64,000 bases of DNA from the NCBI GenBank assembly GCA_016789745.1, contig JAEUQF010000452.1, positions 20,385 to 84,384 of the forward strand. Direction: 5' to 3'. The DNA comes from Bryobacterales bacterium. Lineage in GTDB: Bacteria > Acidobacteriota > Terriglobia > Bryobacterales > Bryobacteraceae. The translations under genes and the position numbers were made by a program. This document shows, piece by piece, positions 23,615 through 31,573 of the stretch; position 1 is the stretch's first letter, and every line of letters starts with the position of its first letter. The notes below the pieces were generated by a model, which did not search any database, had not been told where the DNA came from, and saw only the letters and a list, made by a program, of their open reading frames with translations.

Positions 23615-25306
23615 GTGGTTGCCGCAGACCAATCCCCGGTACTGGCTGAAGCCGCTGACGTATTGAGCGATCAACTCCGCTCGCACCTCAGGCGATTATC
23701 CGTCGTACTACACCCGCATACACCTCACGTCGAACGCCGCTTTGAAAGCAAGCTGAGGGCGATGAACCTCGGTGTGCGCGAACGCACCGCGCTCACTGCT
23801 ATCACGCCCGGCGCGGTGGCACGCGCCCTCTCCACTGCCGGCGCCGACTTCTTTGAACAGGTGGAGTATCACGGCCGCCGCCTGGCGAAACTCAACCTGC
23901 CGCCCAGCCAGATCGTGGCCGCGCTCGAAGAGTATGACCGGCTGTTGACCCCCGTCCTCAAGCGGGTCTTCCCGGAGGAGTACGCCAACTTCCAGTGGGT
24001 TCGCGAACAGCTGCATTTTTGCGTCATTCTTACCCTGAACAACGCGTATTACCAGGTGCGCGAAACCGAAACCAAGGCCTTCTACGAGTTGTTCCGGGTA
24101 GAGCTGGAATCACGCAACCTGGACGACTTGCTGGAGCGCTTCCTCGCCACCTTGAGCCAGTTCTGCCGCGCCGATGCCGCCCACCTTTACCTGGTGGAGC
24201 CTGGCACCGGACAACTGGAGCATCGCTGCGGTCTCGGTGACCCGCAAACGGCGCGCCGCAGCGGCCATGGACTGCCGGCCGATCGCAAACTTCGCCGTAC
24301 CCTCGAGAAAGCCAAGTGCTGGAGTTGGAGCCGCAAAGAGCCGCCGCCCGAGGGCGTCCTGCTGGACAACACCTGGAAACGCCGCTTCACCACCTGCTGG
24401 TCCATCCCGCTCACCGAAGGCAAGCAACTGGCGGGTGTGATGCAGTTCGGCTTCAAGAACAACTATGCATGGCTGCCGCGGGAGCAGGAACTGCTGTCGG
24501 CCGCCGCCGAACGTTGTCTGGTGGCCGCCGAAAAGGCCCGCCTCGTCGAGGACCTGGCGCGTCGCGAAGAGCAGGTGCGCACGCTCGCCGAACACATGCT
24601 GCATGTGGAAGAAGCCGAACGCCGCCGCATCAGCCGCGAACTACACGATGAAGCCGGCCAGTCGCTACTCACCGTGCGCCTGCAACTGGAGATGATCGAG
24701 GCAACGCTGCCCGAACAGGCCGACACCCGTCTGCGCCTGCGCGAAGTGCGCGAGGTTACCGAACGCACCATCATCGAGATCCGCCGCCTCATCGCCGCTC
24801 TCAGCCCCGCGGTTCTCGAACAACTTGGCCTGGGGGCCGCCCTGCGCCAGTTGGTGACACGCTTCCGCGCCGTGCATCCGGCCAAGGTAAAACTGCAACT
24901 CAGCCGCATCCAGCACCTGCCCAAGAAGCTCGAGATCATTGTCTACCGTCTGGTCCAGGAGTGCTTCAACAATATTGCCAAGCATTCTGGCGCGCGCAGG
25001 GTAAACATTTCCGCGACAACCGCCGATGGAATGCTCAGATTGTCCGTCGAAGATGACGGAAAAGGATTCTCGGTCCAAGAGGCGCTGGCAAAGAAGAATT
25101 CCTTCGGTTTGGCTGGACTTCGGGAACGCGTCGCTCTCATGGGTGGCAAGTTCGAAATCGAGAGCGAGCCTGAATCCGAACCGGACGCCGCACCGGCAAC
25201 CACCGCGTCCCGGCGAAAGACCGAACCAGAACGCAGCCGCCTGAGGCGGGGAACACGCATACGCATTGAACTCCCGGTAGGGATGGAACCGTTGACTTCG
25301 CTGTAA
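23615..25306 (+). CDS. NarX/LiaS-type sensor histidine kinase (helical N-terminal domain, GAF, HisKA_3, HATPase)
   Basis: From the GTG at 23615 the protein has 563 residues; an ATG at 23477 is in frame, but the 46 extra residues are Pro-rich and look non-coding. There is no membrane segment. Residues about 15-150 form an all-helical domain (ERRFESKLRAMNLGVRER, QIVAALEEYDRLLTPVLKRVF, CVILTLNNAYYQVRETETKAF) that I cannot assign; it recalls non-haem globin-like sensor folds. A GAF domain follows (about 165-310), then HisKA_3 with His344 in ISRELHDEAGQSL and HATPase with ECFNNIAKHSGA, DDGKGF and GLAGLRERVALMGG. The next gene, 27 bases on, is its NarL-type partner. Confidence 0.88.
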   Translation: MVAADQSPVLAEAADVLSDQLRSHLRRLSVVLHPHTPHVERRFESKLRAMNLGVRERTALTAITPGAVARALSTAGADFFEQVEYHGRRLAKLNLPPSQIVAALEEYDRLLTPVLKRVFPEEYANFQWVREQLHFCVILTLNNAYYQVRETETKAFYELFRVELESRNLDDLLERFLATLSQFCRADAAHLYLVEPGTGQLEHRCGLGDPQTARRSGHGLPADRKLRRTLEKAKCWSWSRKEPPPEGVLLDNTWKRRFTTCWSIPLTEGKQLAGVMQFGFKNNYAWLPREQELLSAAAERCLVAAEKARLVEDLARREEQVRTLAEHMLHVEEAERRRISRELHDEAGQSLLTVRLQLEMIEATLPEQADTRLRLREVREVTERTIIEIRRLIAALSPAVLEQLGLGAALRQLVTRFRAVHPAKVKLQLSRIQHLPKKLEIIVYRLVQECFNNIAKHSGARRVNISATTADGMLRLSVEDDGKGFSVQEALAKKNSFGLAGLRERVALMGGKFEIESEPESEPDAAPATTASRRKTEPERSRLRRGTRIRIELPVGMEPLTSL

Positions 25307-25333
25307 ACAAGAAAGAAACGTCGGACGAACACT

Positions 25334-25999
25334 ATGGCAAAAACTCGTATCATGCTGGCGGATGATCACACGCTATTCCGCCAGGGCATCCGCACCCTGA
25401 TCGCGTCGGAGACTGACATGGAGGTGGTTGGAGAAGCATCCAACGGCGGAGACGCTGTCGACAAAGCGGCCGAAGTACGTCCCGACCTCGTCCTCATGGA
25501 CATCGGCATGCCCGGTCTGTCCAGCTTCGAGGCCACTCGCCAGATCAAGAAGAACCGCCCGGAGACGAAGGTCCTGTTCCTCACCATGTACGACGATGAG
25601 GATTACCTGGTGGAAGGCATGGAAGTCGGCGCCTCCGGCTATGTGCTCAAGGATTCCCCCGCCAACCAACTGGTGGCCGCCGTCCGCGACGTGGCCCGGG
25701 GCGGCAGCTACCTCAGCCCGCGCATGCTCTCGCAACTTGTCGACGACTTCCGTTCCCGCATCAAGACCGCCAATCGCCTCCCGCGCTTTGCCACCCTCAC
25801 CACCCGTGAGCGCGAAGTGCTGAAGATGCTGGCTGAAGGCAACTCCGTGAAGGAAATCGCCTGCGACCTCAACCTCAGCGTGAAAACCGTCGAAGCGCAC
25901 AAGTTCAATCTCATGCGCAAACTCGACATTCACAATAAGGCGCAACTGGTGCAGTACGCCATCCAGAAAAAGATCATCAAGATCCCCAACCTCGTCTAA
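25334..25999 (+). CDS. NarL/FixJ-family response regulator
   Basis: The 221-residue protein has an N-terminal receiver domain (ADDHTLFRQG with DD at 10-11, phospho-acceptor Asp56 in DLVLMDIGMPG, Thr in LFLTMYD, Lys in YVLKDSP) and a LuxR-type HTH (about 155-210, LTTREREVLKMLAEGNSVKEIA and LSVKTVEAHKFNLMRKLDIHN). It is the DNA-binding partner of the histidine kinase encoded 27 bases upstream. No binding site could be identified, because the direct repeats expected for NarL-type proteins are not known for this member. Regulated genes are unknown; the downstream TPR-like gene starts 68 bases away and might belong to the same transcript. Confidence 0.94.
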   Translation: MAKTRIMLADDHTLFRQGIRTLIASETDMEVVGEASNGGDAVDKAAEVRPDLVLMDIGMPGLSSFEATRQIKKNRPETKVLFLTMYDDEDYLVEGMEVGASGYVLKDSPANQLVAAVRDVARGGSYLSPRMLSQLVDDFRSRIKTANRLPRFATLTTREREVLKMLAEGNSVKEIACDLNLSVKTVEAHKFNLMRKLDIHNKAQLVQYAIQKKIIKIPNLV

Positions 26000-26067
26000 C
26001 TCTGTTGGAGGGCGGGCTCCCAGACCCCGGTCCGCCTCTCGCCGGTCTGCGGTACAAAGAAGGAAGG

Positions 26068-27687
26068 ATGCTCCGTTCCCTTCCCCTGCTCGCCCTGCTC
26101 GCGGCCACGCACGCCTACGCCGGCTGGGAGGAGGTGCGGTCCGGCCCCTTCCAGGTCTGGTTCGACGGCCATGAACGCGAAGCCCGCCGCCTGCTGGTCC
26201 GCCTCGAGCAGATCCGCTACATGATGGGCGTTTGGCTCGGCAAATCCGAGCCCGTTACCCTTTGGCCCATCCACGTCATCCTCCTCAACGAGAAGAACGC
26301 CAAGCCGCTGCCCGTCACCCTCGGCCGCTCCACCTGGCTCGCCGCCCTCCCCTACAACGCCGAACCCTCGCCCGCCTGGCAAGCTGACATCGTCCGCAAA
26401 CTACTCGAATCCAACGCCCGCCTCATGCCCCCGCATTGGGAATCCGGCCTCATCAGCTTCCTCTCCACCCTCACCGCCGACGGCCCCAAACTCACCCTCG
26501 GCACGCCCCCGCCCACCCCCGAACGCACTCTCGACTGGGCCCGCTTCCAATACCTGGCCACCAACCCCGAATACCAAAGCCGCTTCCGCGTCCTCATGAA
26601 TAACCTCCAGCAGGGCGCCGATGAGCAGGTGGCCTACCGCAACTCGCTTGGAGCCACCAAGGCCGAAATCGAAAAGATCGTCACCACCTACTTCCAGGCC
26701 GGCAACTTCCCCCCCGCCACCATCGCCGGCCGCGCCATGTCGGAGAAAGACTTCTATGTCCGCCCGCTGGAGCCAAACACCGTCGCCGCCTCCCTCGCCG
26801 ACCTCTCCGGTAACCCCAGCCGCATCGCCGCCGGCTCGCTCGAAGCCATGGAATTCCAGGGCCTTAAGGGCGACGCGACGGCGCTGCAACAGGCTGTCGC
26901 CAACGGCAGCAAAAGCGCCCGAGTCCACCTCGCCCACGGCCGTCACCTGAAAGACCCCAAGCAGAAACTCGACGCCTACGTCCAAGCCGCCAAGCTCAAC
27001 CCCATCTGGGCGGAGCCCTACGTCGAGATGGCCAACCTCGAAAAGACCCCGGCCCGCGCCGCCTTCTACCTGAAGCAAGCGGCCCCGCTCGACGCCCGCA
27101 ACAGCGCCCTCTGGCAGCGCCTCGCCAAGATCCAGTCCGAAGCCAACGAATTCAACGACGCCGCCAAATCCTGGTTTGCCGCCGAACTCAGCGCCCCCAC
27201 CGCCAAAGAGAAAGAAGCCGTCCGCCAGGCCCGCCTCCAGTTCGAGGAGGAGCGCGCCGAAAAAGAGGCCGCCGAAAAGAAACGCATTGCCGACGAGCGC
27301 CAGCGCGAACTCGACCGGCTCCGCGAAGAAGCCATGAACCGCGTCCGCGAAGCCGAGGCCAAAGCCAACAAAGGCGGCACGCCCGTCAGCGGCGAGGTCG
27401 TCCCGTGGTGGGATGAAAAGCAGGAGATGAAGAAGCTCTCCGGCACGCTTGATAAAGTCGATTGCCTGAAACCCGCCGCGCGCCTCTGGATCGCGGCGCA
27501 CGGCGCCAAACCCGTCGCCCTGCTCATCCCCGACCCCACCAAAGTCGTCATCCTCAGCCAGAACGGCGAAGCATCTTTCGGCTGCGGCGTACAGAAGCCC
27601 GCCCGTCAGGTTACGGTAGAATACGTGCCTCGACCGAATGCCAAGCTTGCCACCAGCGGAGATATCACCCGGATTGAATTCCGCTAA
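26068..27687 (+). CDS. exported TPR-like protein with a C-terminal coiled coil
   Basis: The 539-residue protein begins with a signal peptide (MLRSLPLLALLAATHAYAG) and then WEEVRSGPFQVWFDGHEREARRLLVRLEQIRY, a start common to acidobacterial proteins with a peptidase-like DUF1570-type domain. No HExxH zinc motif is visible. Residues about 250-385 hold TPR-like repeats (KLDAYVQAAKLNPIWAEPYVEMANLEK). Residues about 385-450 are a very charged coiled coil (EEERAEKEAAEKKRIADERQRELDRL), followed by a small C-terminal beta domain (VVPWWDEKQEMKKLSGTLDKVDC). GGAAGG precedes the ATG. The next gene, an MFS transporter, starts inside its 3' end. The function is unknown; it may be a periplasmic scaffold. Confidence 0.75.
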   Translation: MLRSLPLLALLAATHAYAGWEEVRSGPFQVWFDGHEREARRLLVRLEQIRYMMGVWLGKSEPVTLWPIHVILLNEKNAKPLPVTLGRSTWLAALPYNAEPSPAWQADIVRKLLESNARLMPPHWESGLISFLSTLTADGPKLTLGTPPPTPERTLDWARFQYLATNPEYQSRFRVLMNNLQQGADEQVAYRNSLGATKAEIEKIVTTYFQAGNFPPATIAGRAMSEKDFYVRPLEPNTVAASLADLSGNPSRIAAGSLEAMEFQGLKGDATALQQAVANGSKSARVHLAHGRHLKDPKQKLDAYVQAAKLNPIWAEPYVEMANLEKTPARAAFYLKQAAPLDARNSALWQRLAKIQSEANEFNDAAKSWFAAELSAPTAKEKEAVRQARLQFEEERAEKEAAEKKRIADERQRELDRLREEAMNRVREAEAKANKGGTPVSGEVVPWWDEKQEMKKLSGTLDKVDCLKPAARLWIAAHGAKPVALLIPDPTKVVILSQNGEASFGCGVQKPARQVTVEYVPRPNAKLATSGDITRIEFR

Positions 27688-28900
27688 AGAACCGCCGGCC
27701 GCCGGCCTGCGCTGGATCGCGGTGGCCACCTTCGCCCTCTTCACCGCCCTCAACTACCTGGACCGCCAGACGCTCTCCGCACTGGCCCCGGAAGTGAAGG
27801 CCGAATTCCGCCTCTCCAATGAAGACTACGGCTGGCTGCAATCGGCCTTCTACCTGGTCTACGCGCTGGCCTCGCCCTTCGCCGGCCTCTTCATTGACCG
27901 CGCCGGCTTGCACGCCGGAGCCCTCCTCTGCATCACTGCCTGGTCGCTCGCCGCCATGGCCACCGGATGGGCCGCCGACTTCGCCACCCTCGCCCTCTGC
28001 CGCATGGCGCTCGGAGTCGCCGAAGCAGGCGGCATCCCTGCCTTCGGCAAAGCCGGCGTCCTCTACCTCCAACCGAAAGAGCGCGCCCTCGGCACCGGCC
28101 TCAACTCGCTCGGCGTCAGTCTCGGCAGCCTCTCCGCCCCGCTGGTAGCTGGTTTCTTCGCCGTCCGCTACGGCTGGCGAGCCGCCTTCGTGATCTGCGG
28201 CGCCGTCAGCCTCCTCTGGCTCCCCCTCTGGCTCACCGTCCGCCGCCGCATCCCTCCCCCCGACCCCACCCTACAGTCGACCAACCCTGCCCAAACCCCC
28301 GCCGAAATGCTCCGCGACGCGCGCCTCTGGATCCTCGTCGTCGCCAACATCCTGGTCATGAGCACCTACCAGCTTTGGACCATCTGGACCACCCTCTTCC
28401 TGGTCCAGCGCTATCAACTCCCCGCGCCCGAAGCCAACCGCATTTACGCCTGGATCCCGCCCATCTTCGCCGCCGTCGGAGGACTGTTCGGAGGCTGGCT
28501 CGCCCTGCGCTGGATGAACGCCGGCGACACCTGGGCCGCCGCCCGCGGCCGCGTCATCCTCTACGGCGCACTCGTGTCCCTGCTCACCATCGCCGTCCCG
28601 CTCATGCCCACTCCGGCACTGGCCACCGCCATGGTCTCCCTCAGCTTCCTCTGCGCCAACGCCGTCAGCGCCAATGTCTACGCGCTGCCGCAGGATATCT
28701 TCGGCCCTCGCCGCACTGCGTTCGCCGTCAGCGCCATCACCTCCGGCTATGGCCTGATGCTCACCCTCTACCTTCCGTTCCTCGGCCGCATCATTGACCG
28801 CTACGGCTTCTTCCCTGTCTGCGCCCTCAATGCCGCCCTGCCGCTCGCCGGCTGGCTCCTGCTACATCACACCGCCCTCCGCCCGGAGCGCGCCCGGTGA
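27638..28900 (+). CDS. MFS transporter (ACS/hexuronate-type anion:cation symporter family)
   Basis: The 420-residue protein has about 12 hydrophobic helices and the MFS signature LNYLDRQTLSALAPEVKAEF near the first helix, FIDRAGLHAG in the loop after helix 2, and GVAEAGGIPAFGKAGVLYLQPKERA, the last typical of anion:cation symporters such as ExuT-like and glucarate transporters. The substrate is likely an organic acid or sugar acid but cannot be fixed. The ATG at 27638 overlaps the upstream gene by 50 bases; a TTG at 27674, behind GGAG, would shorten the protein by 12 residues and may be the real start. It ends in TGA overlapping the GTG of the next gene (GTGA). Confidence 0.88.
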   Translation: MPSLPPAEISPGLNSAKEPPAAGLRWIAVATFALFTALNYLDRQTLSALAPEVKAEFRLSNEDYGWLQSAFYLVYALASPFAGLFIDRAGLHAGALLCITAWSLAAMATGWAADFATLALCRMALGVAEAGGIPAFGKAGVLYLQPKERALGTGLNSLGVSLGSLSAPLVAGFFAVRYGWRAAFVICGAVSLLWLPLWLTVRRRIPPPDPTLQSTNPAQTPAEMLRDARLWILVVANILVMSTYQLWTIWTTLFLVQRYQLPAPEANRIYAWIPPIFAAVGGLFGGWLALRWMNAGDTWAAARGRVILYGALVSLLTIAVPLMPTPALATAMVSLSFLCANAVSANVYALPQDIFGPRRTAFAVSAITSGYGLMLTLYLPFLGRIIDRYGFFPVCALNAALPLAGWLLLHHTALRPERAR

Positions 28901-30921
28901 AGTCCGCCCTGAAGCGCCTGCTGCTCAGGCTCCTGGGCAAGGAAGAGCAGCCCATCGTGGTCAGTTTCGCCAGCGGCGACCCCCACCGCGCCGAAACCAT
29001 GCGCGCCGAAGCCCTCCGCCTGCTGCCGGACCTCCGCCACTTCGTCGTCGAAGCGCAGCCCGGCAATGCCCTCGCCCTCTGGTGGCGCCTGCGGCGCCGT
29101 TTCGCCCCGTACCGCATCGGCATGGCCCCGGTCCTGTTCGATAACACACCCCAACACCGCCACCTGCGACTGGCGGCGTTCCTGTTGGCACCCTTCAAAA
29201 TCCTCGCCTATAACGCCGCCGGCGAGCGCCACCACCTGCACCCGAGCTGTCCTATCTCTTCCTGGCTCTTCTTCCGCGGCATCCCCTTAGACCGCATCCA
29301 CCTTCGCCCGCGCTGGCTCCCCCTGCCCACCCACGACCGATCCACCATCCCCGACGACCCCTCCTTCCACCCCGGCCGCCTGCCGCGCCTCCATGTCCCG
29401 CGCGTCGCCGTCCTCACGCCCTTCCTGCCCTGGCCGCTCTCCCACGGCGGCGCCGTTCGCATGCACGCCCTGCTCCGCCAGCTGGCCAAATCCGCCGACG
29501 TCTACCTCATTGCCTTCCGTGAAGAGCCGAAGCCCGACATGGGCCCGCTGCTCGAGTTCCTCACCGGCATCGCCCTGATCGGAAAGCCCCGCTACCGCGA
29601 GCCCCGCTGGTCTTCCCTCCAACCTCCCGAAGTACGCGAGTATCGCTCCCCGCCCATGCTCGCCCTGCTCCAACGAATCCGCCGCGACTACCACATCGAC
29701 ATCGTTCAGGTGGAGTTCACCCAGCTCGCCGCCTACCCCGGCGACATCCTCGTTGAACACGACATCACCTTCGACCTCTATCGCCAGATCCTCGACCGCA
29801 ACCACACGCTCGCCGCCCTTTGGGACTGGCTCCGCTGGCGCCTGTTTGAAACCCGCGCCGCCCGCCGCTTCCGCCGCGTCATCACCATGTCGCCCAAAGA
29901 CGCCGCCCTGCTCCAACACCCCGGCGCGCGCACCATTCCCAACGGCGTCGACCTCAGCCGCTTCCAGCCCGCTCCCGAAACGCCCGGCCGCCACCTGCTG
30001 TTCATCGGCAGCTTCCGGCACTTCCCCAACGTGCTCGCCTTCCAATTCCTCTGGCACGACGTGCTACCTCGCCTCAACGACGTGCACCTCACCGTTGTCG
30101 CCGGCCCCGACCCCGAGCGTTACGCCCCGCTTCCAAGAGACCCGCGCCTCACCCTCCACGCCTTCGTGGCCGACGTCCGCCCCCTCTATCACGCCGCCAA
30201 TCTCGTCCTGGTTCCCACACTCGTGTCGGCTGGCACCAACCTCAAGGTGTTGGAAGCCATGGCCATGCAGCGCGCTGTCGTTTCCACCACCTCCGGCTGC
30301 GGCGGCATCCCCGTCACACCGGGCGTGGAAGCAGCCATTGCCGACGGCGCCGAAGCCTACGCCCAAGCCATCGAAACGTTGCTGAACGACACACCAGCGC
30401 GCCTCCGGATGGCCTCTCTCGCGCGCGACTTCGTCCAGAAGCACTTCGATTGGGATACACTTGGCGAAATGCAGCGCGAAGTCGTCACGGAGATCCTGCC
30501 GGAACGAATTGAGGTGCGCAAGGGCGGCGCGGTCGACCTTCCCAGAGTGCGTGCCCTACAGGCCGACGCCCTCCCCTCTTCCAAGTGGGACCCCATCCAC
30601 TACCTCTCGCACGAGTTCTACACCGCCTACTACGACGGCACCCTGGCCGGTTTCCTCGTGGCGCGCCGCACCGCCGATGACGAGCGCGAGATCCTCAACA
30701 TCGCCGTGGCCGAGTCCTACCGCCGCCTCCGCATCGGCGAACGGCTGCTGCGCACCATGATGGAAAACCCGGTAAAGGGCGAGATTTTTCTGGAAGTCCG
30801 CGAATCCAACACCGGCGCGCAGAGGCTTTATGAAATGGTCGGCTTTGCAACCGTCGGCAAACGCCCCAATTATTACGATGACCCGCCGGAAACCGCCCTC
30901 ATCATGCGCATCAAACTGTGA
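28897..30921 (+). CDS. fusion of a GT4-type glycosyltransferase and a RimI-like ribosomal-protein-S18 alanine N-acetyltransferase
   Basis: The 674-residue protein starts with GTG (GTGA overlap with the MFS stop). Residues 1-165 are a basic, hydrophobic module (FKILAYNAAGERHHLHPSCP, FFRGIPLDRIHLRPRWLPLP) seen in acidobacterial glycosyltransferase-like proteins. Residues about 168-530 are GT4-type, with FLPWPLSHGGAVRMHALLRQL, the acceptor-side HPGARTIPNGVDLSRF and donor-side YHAANLVLVPTLVSAGTNLKVLEAMAMQRAVV. Residues about 535-674 are a full GNAT domain of the RimI type: ILNIAVAESYRRLRIGERLL, FLEVRESNTGAQRLYEMVGFATVGKRPNYYDDPPETALIM. RimI normally stands alone and neighbours tsaB; tsaB lies here, convergent and one base away. 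The joint role is unclear. Confidence 0.88.
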   Translation: MKSALKRLLLRLLGKEEQPIVVSFASGDPHRAETMRAEALRLLPDLRHFVVEAQPGNALALWWRLRRRFAPYRIGMAPVLFDNTPQHRHLRLAAFLLAPFKILAYNAAGERHHLHPSCPISSWLFFRGIPLDRIHLRPRWLPLPTHDRSTIPDDPSFHPGRLPRLHVPRVAVLTPFLPWPLSHGGAVRMHALLRQLAKSADVYLIAFREEPKPDMGPLLEFLTGIALIGKPRYREPRWSSLQPPEVREYRSPPMLALLQRIRRDYHIDIVQVEFTQLAAYPGDILVEHDITFDLYRQILDRNHTLAALWDWLRWRLFETRAARRFRRVITMSPKDAALLQHPGARTIPNGVDLSRFQPAPETPGRHLLFIGSFRHFPNVLAFQFLWHDVLPRLNDVHLTVVAGPDPERYAPLPRDPRLTLHAFVADVRPLYHAANLVLVPTLVSAGTNLKVLEAMAMQRAVVSTTSGCGGIPVTPGVEAAIADGAEAYAQAIETLLNDTPARLRMASLARDFVQKHFDWDTLGEMQREVVTEILPERIEVRKGGAVDLPRVRALQADALPSSKWDPIHYLSHEFYTAYYDGTLAGFLVARRTADDEREILNIAVAESYRRLRIGERLLRTMMENPVKGEIFLEVRESNTGAQRLYEMVGFATVGKRPNYYDDPPETALIMRIKL

Positions 30922-30922
30922 G

Positions 30923-31573
30923 TCAATCCTTCCAGAACAACTCGGCGTCGCTCCGCCGCACATAGTTCGCATCCACACCCACAGGGTCCACCGCCAACCC
31001 CGCCGTAAACCGCCCATGCGCCATCCGCGCCACCATCGCCGCCAGACTTCGGGGCGCCTCGCGAACCTCCGCGCCCCCCAACAACGGCGCAAATAGCCCC
31101 ACCGCCGGCGTCACAAACTCCACCTCCGGCGGCAAAGTCTCCAACCAGGCCGGCAGCGCCATCACCACCTCATCCGCTAACGCGCGGCCCGAGGCATCAT
31201 ACAAGCCACCGTAGACTTCCCCACGCCGCGCATCCAGCAGAGCCGCCCGCACCGGCCCCTCTCCGTGCGCCGCCACCGCCGCCAGATTGCTGATCGCCAC
31301 CACCGGCTTGCCTTCGGCATCGGCCAATCCCTTCGCCGCCGTCAACCCTACCCGCACGCCCGTGAACGACCCGGGTCCCGAAGCCCCCGCATAGCAATCC
31401 ACCGACGACAGCGTCCACCCGGCGCGCGTCAGCAACTCCCGCAACGCATCGAATAGCAAATGCCCGAACCCATCCGGCGAATGCAACAGCAGTTCGTCGC
31501 GCAGTTCTCCATCCTCCACCAGCGCGAGCCCGCCAAACTCGCTGGTGGTATCAATTCCCAAAACTCGCGCCAT
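30923..31573 (-). CDS. tsaB: tRNA threonylcarbamoyladenosine biosynthesis protein TsaB
   Basis: The 216-residue cytoplasmic protein is the TsaB scaffold of the TsaBDE complex that installs the t6A37 base in ANN-decoding tRNAs. It has the ASKHA-fold start ILGIDTTSEFGGLALVEDG (here VLGIDTTSEFGG), the helical-interface segment GPGSFTGVRVGLTAAKGLA, and a GEVYGGLY strand. The metal-binding His motif of TsaD is absent, as expected for TsaB. It starts immediately after (no gap) the stop of the upstream DUF5060 gene, and ends one base from the RimI-domain fusion gene. In many bacteria tsaB and rimI are neighbours, supporting the RimI call. The other complex members are outside the window. Confidence 0.95.
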   Translation of the reverse strand: MARVLGIDTTSEFGGLALVEDGELRDELLLHSPDGFGHLLFDALRELLTRAGWTLSSVDCYAGASGPGSFTGVRVGLTAAKGLADAEGKPVVAISNLAAVAAHGEGPVRAALLDARRGEVYGGLYDASGRALADEVVMALPAWLETLPPEVEFVTPAVGLFAPLLGGAEVREAPRSLAAMVARMAHGRFTAGLAVDPVGVDANYVRRSDAELFWKD

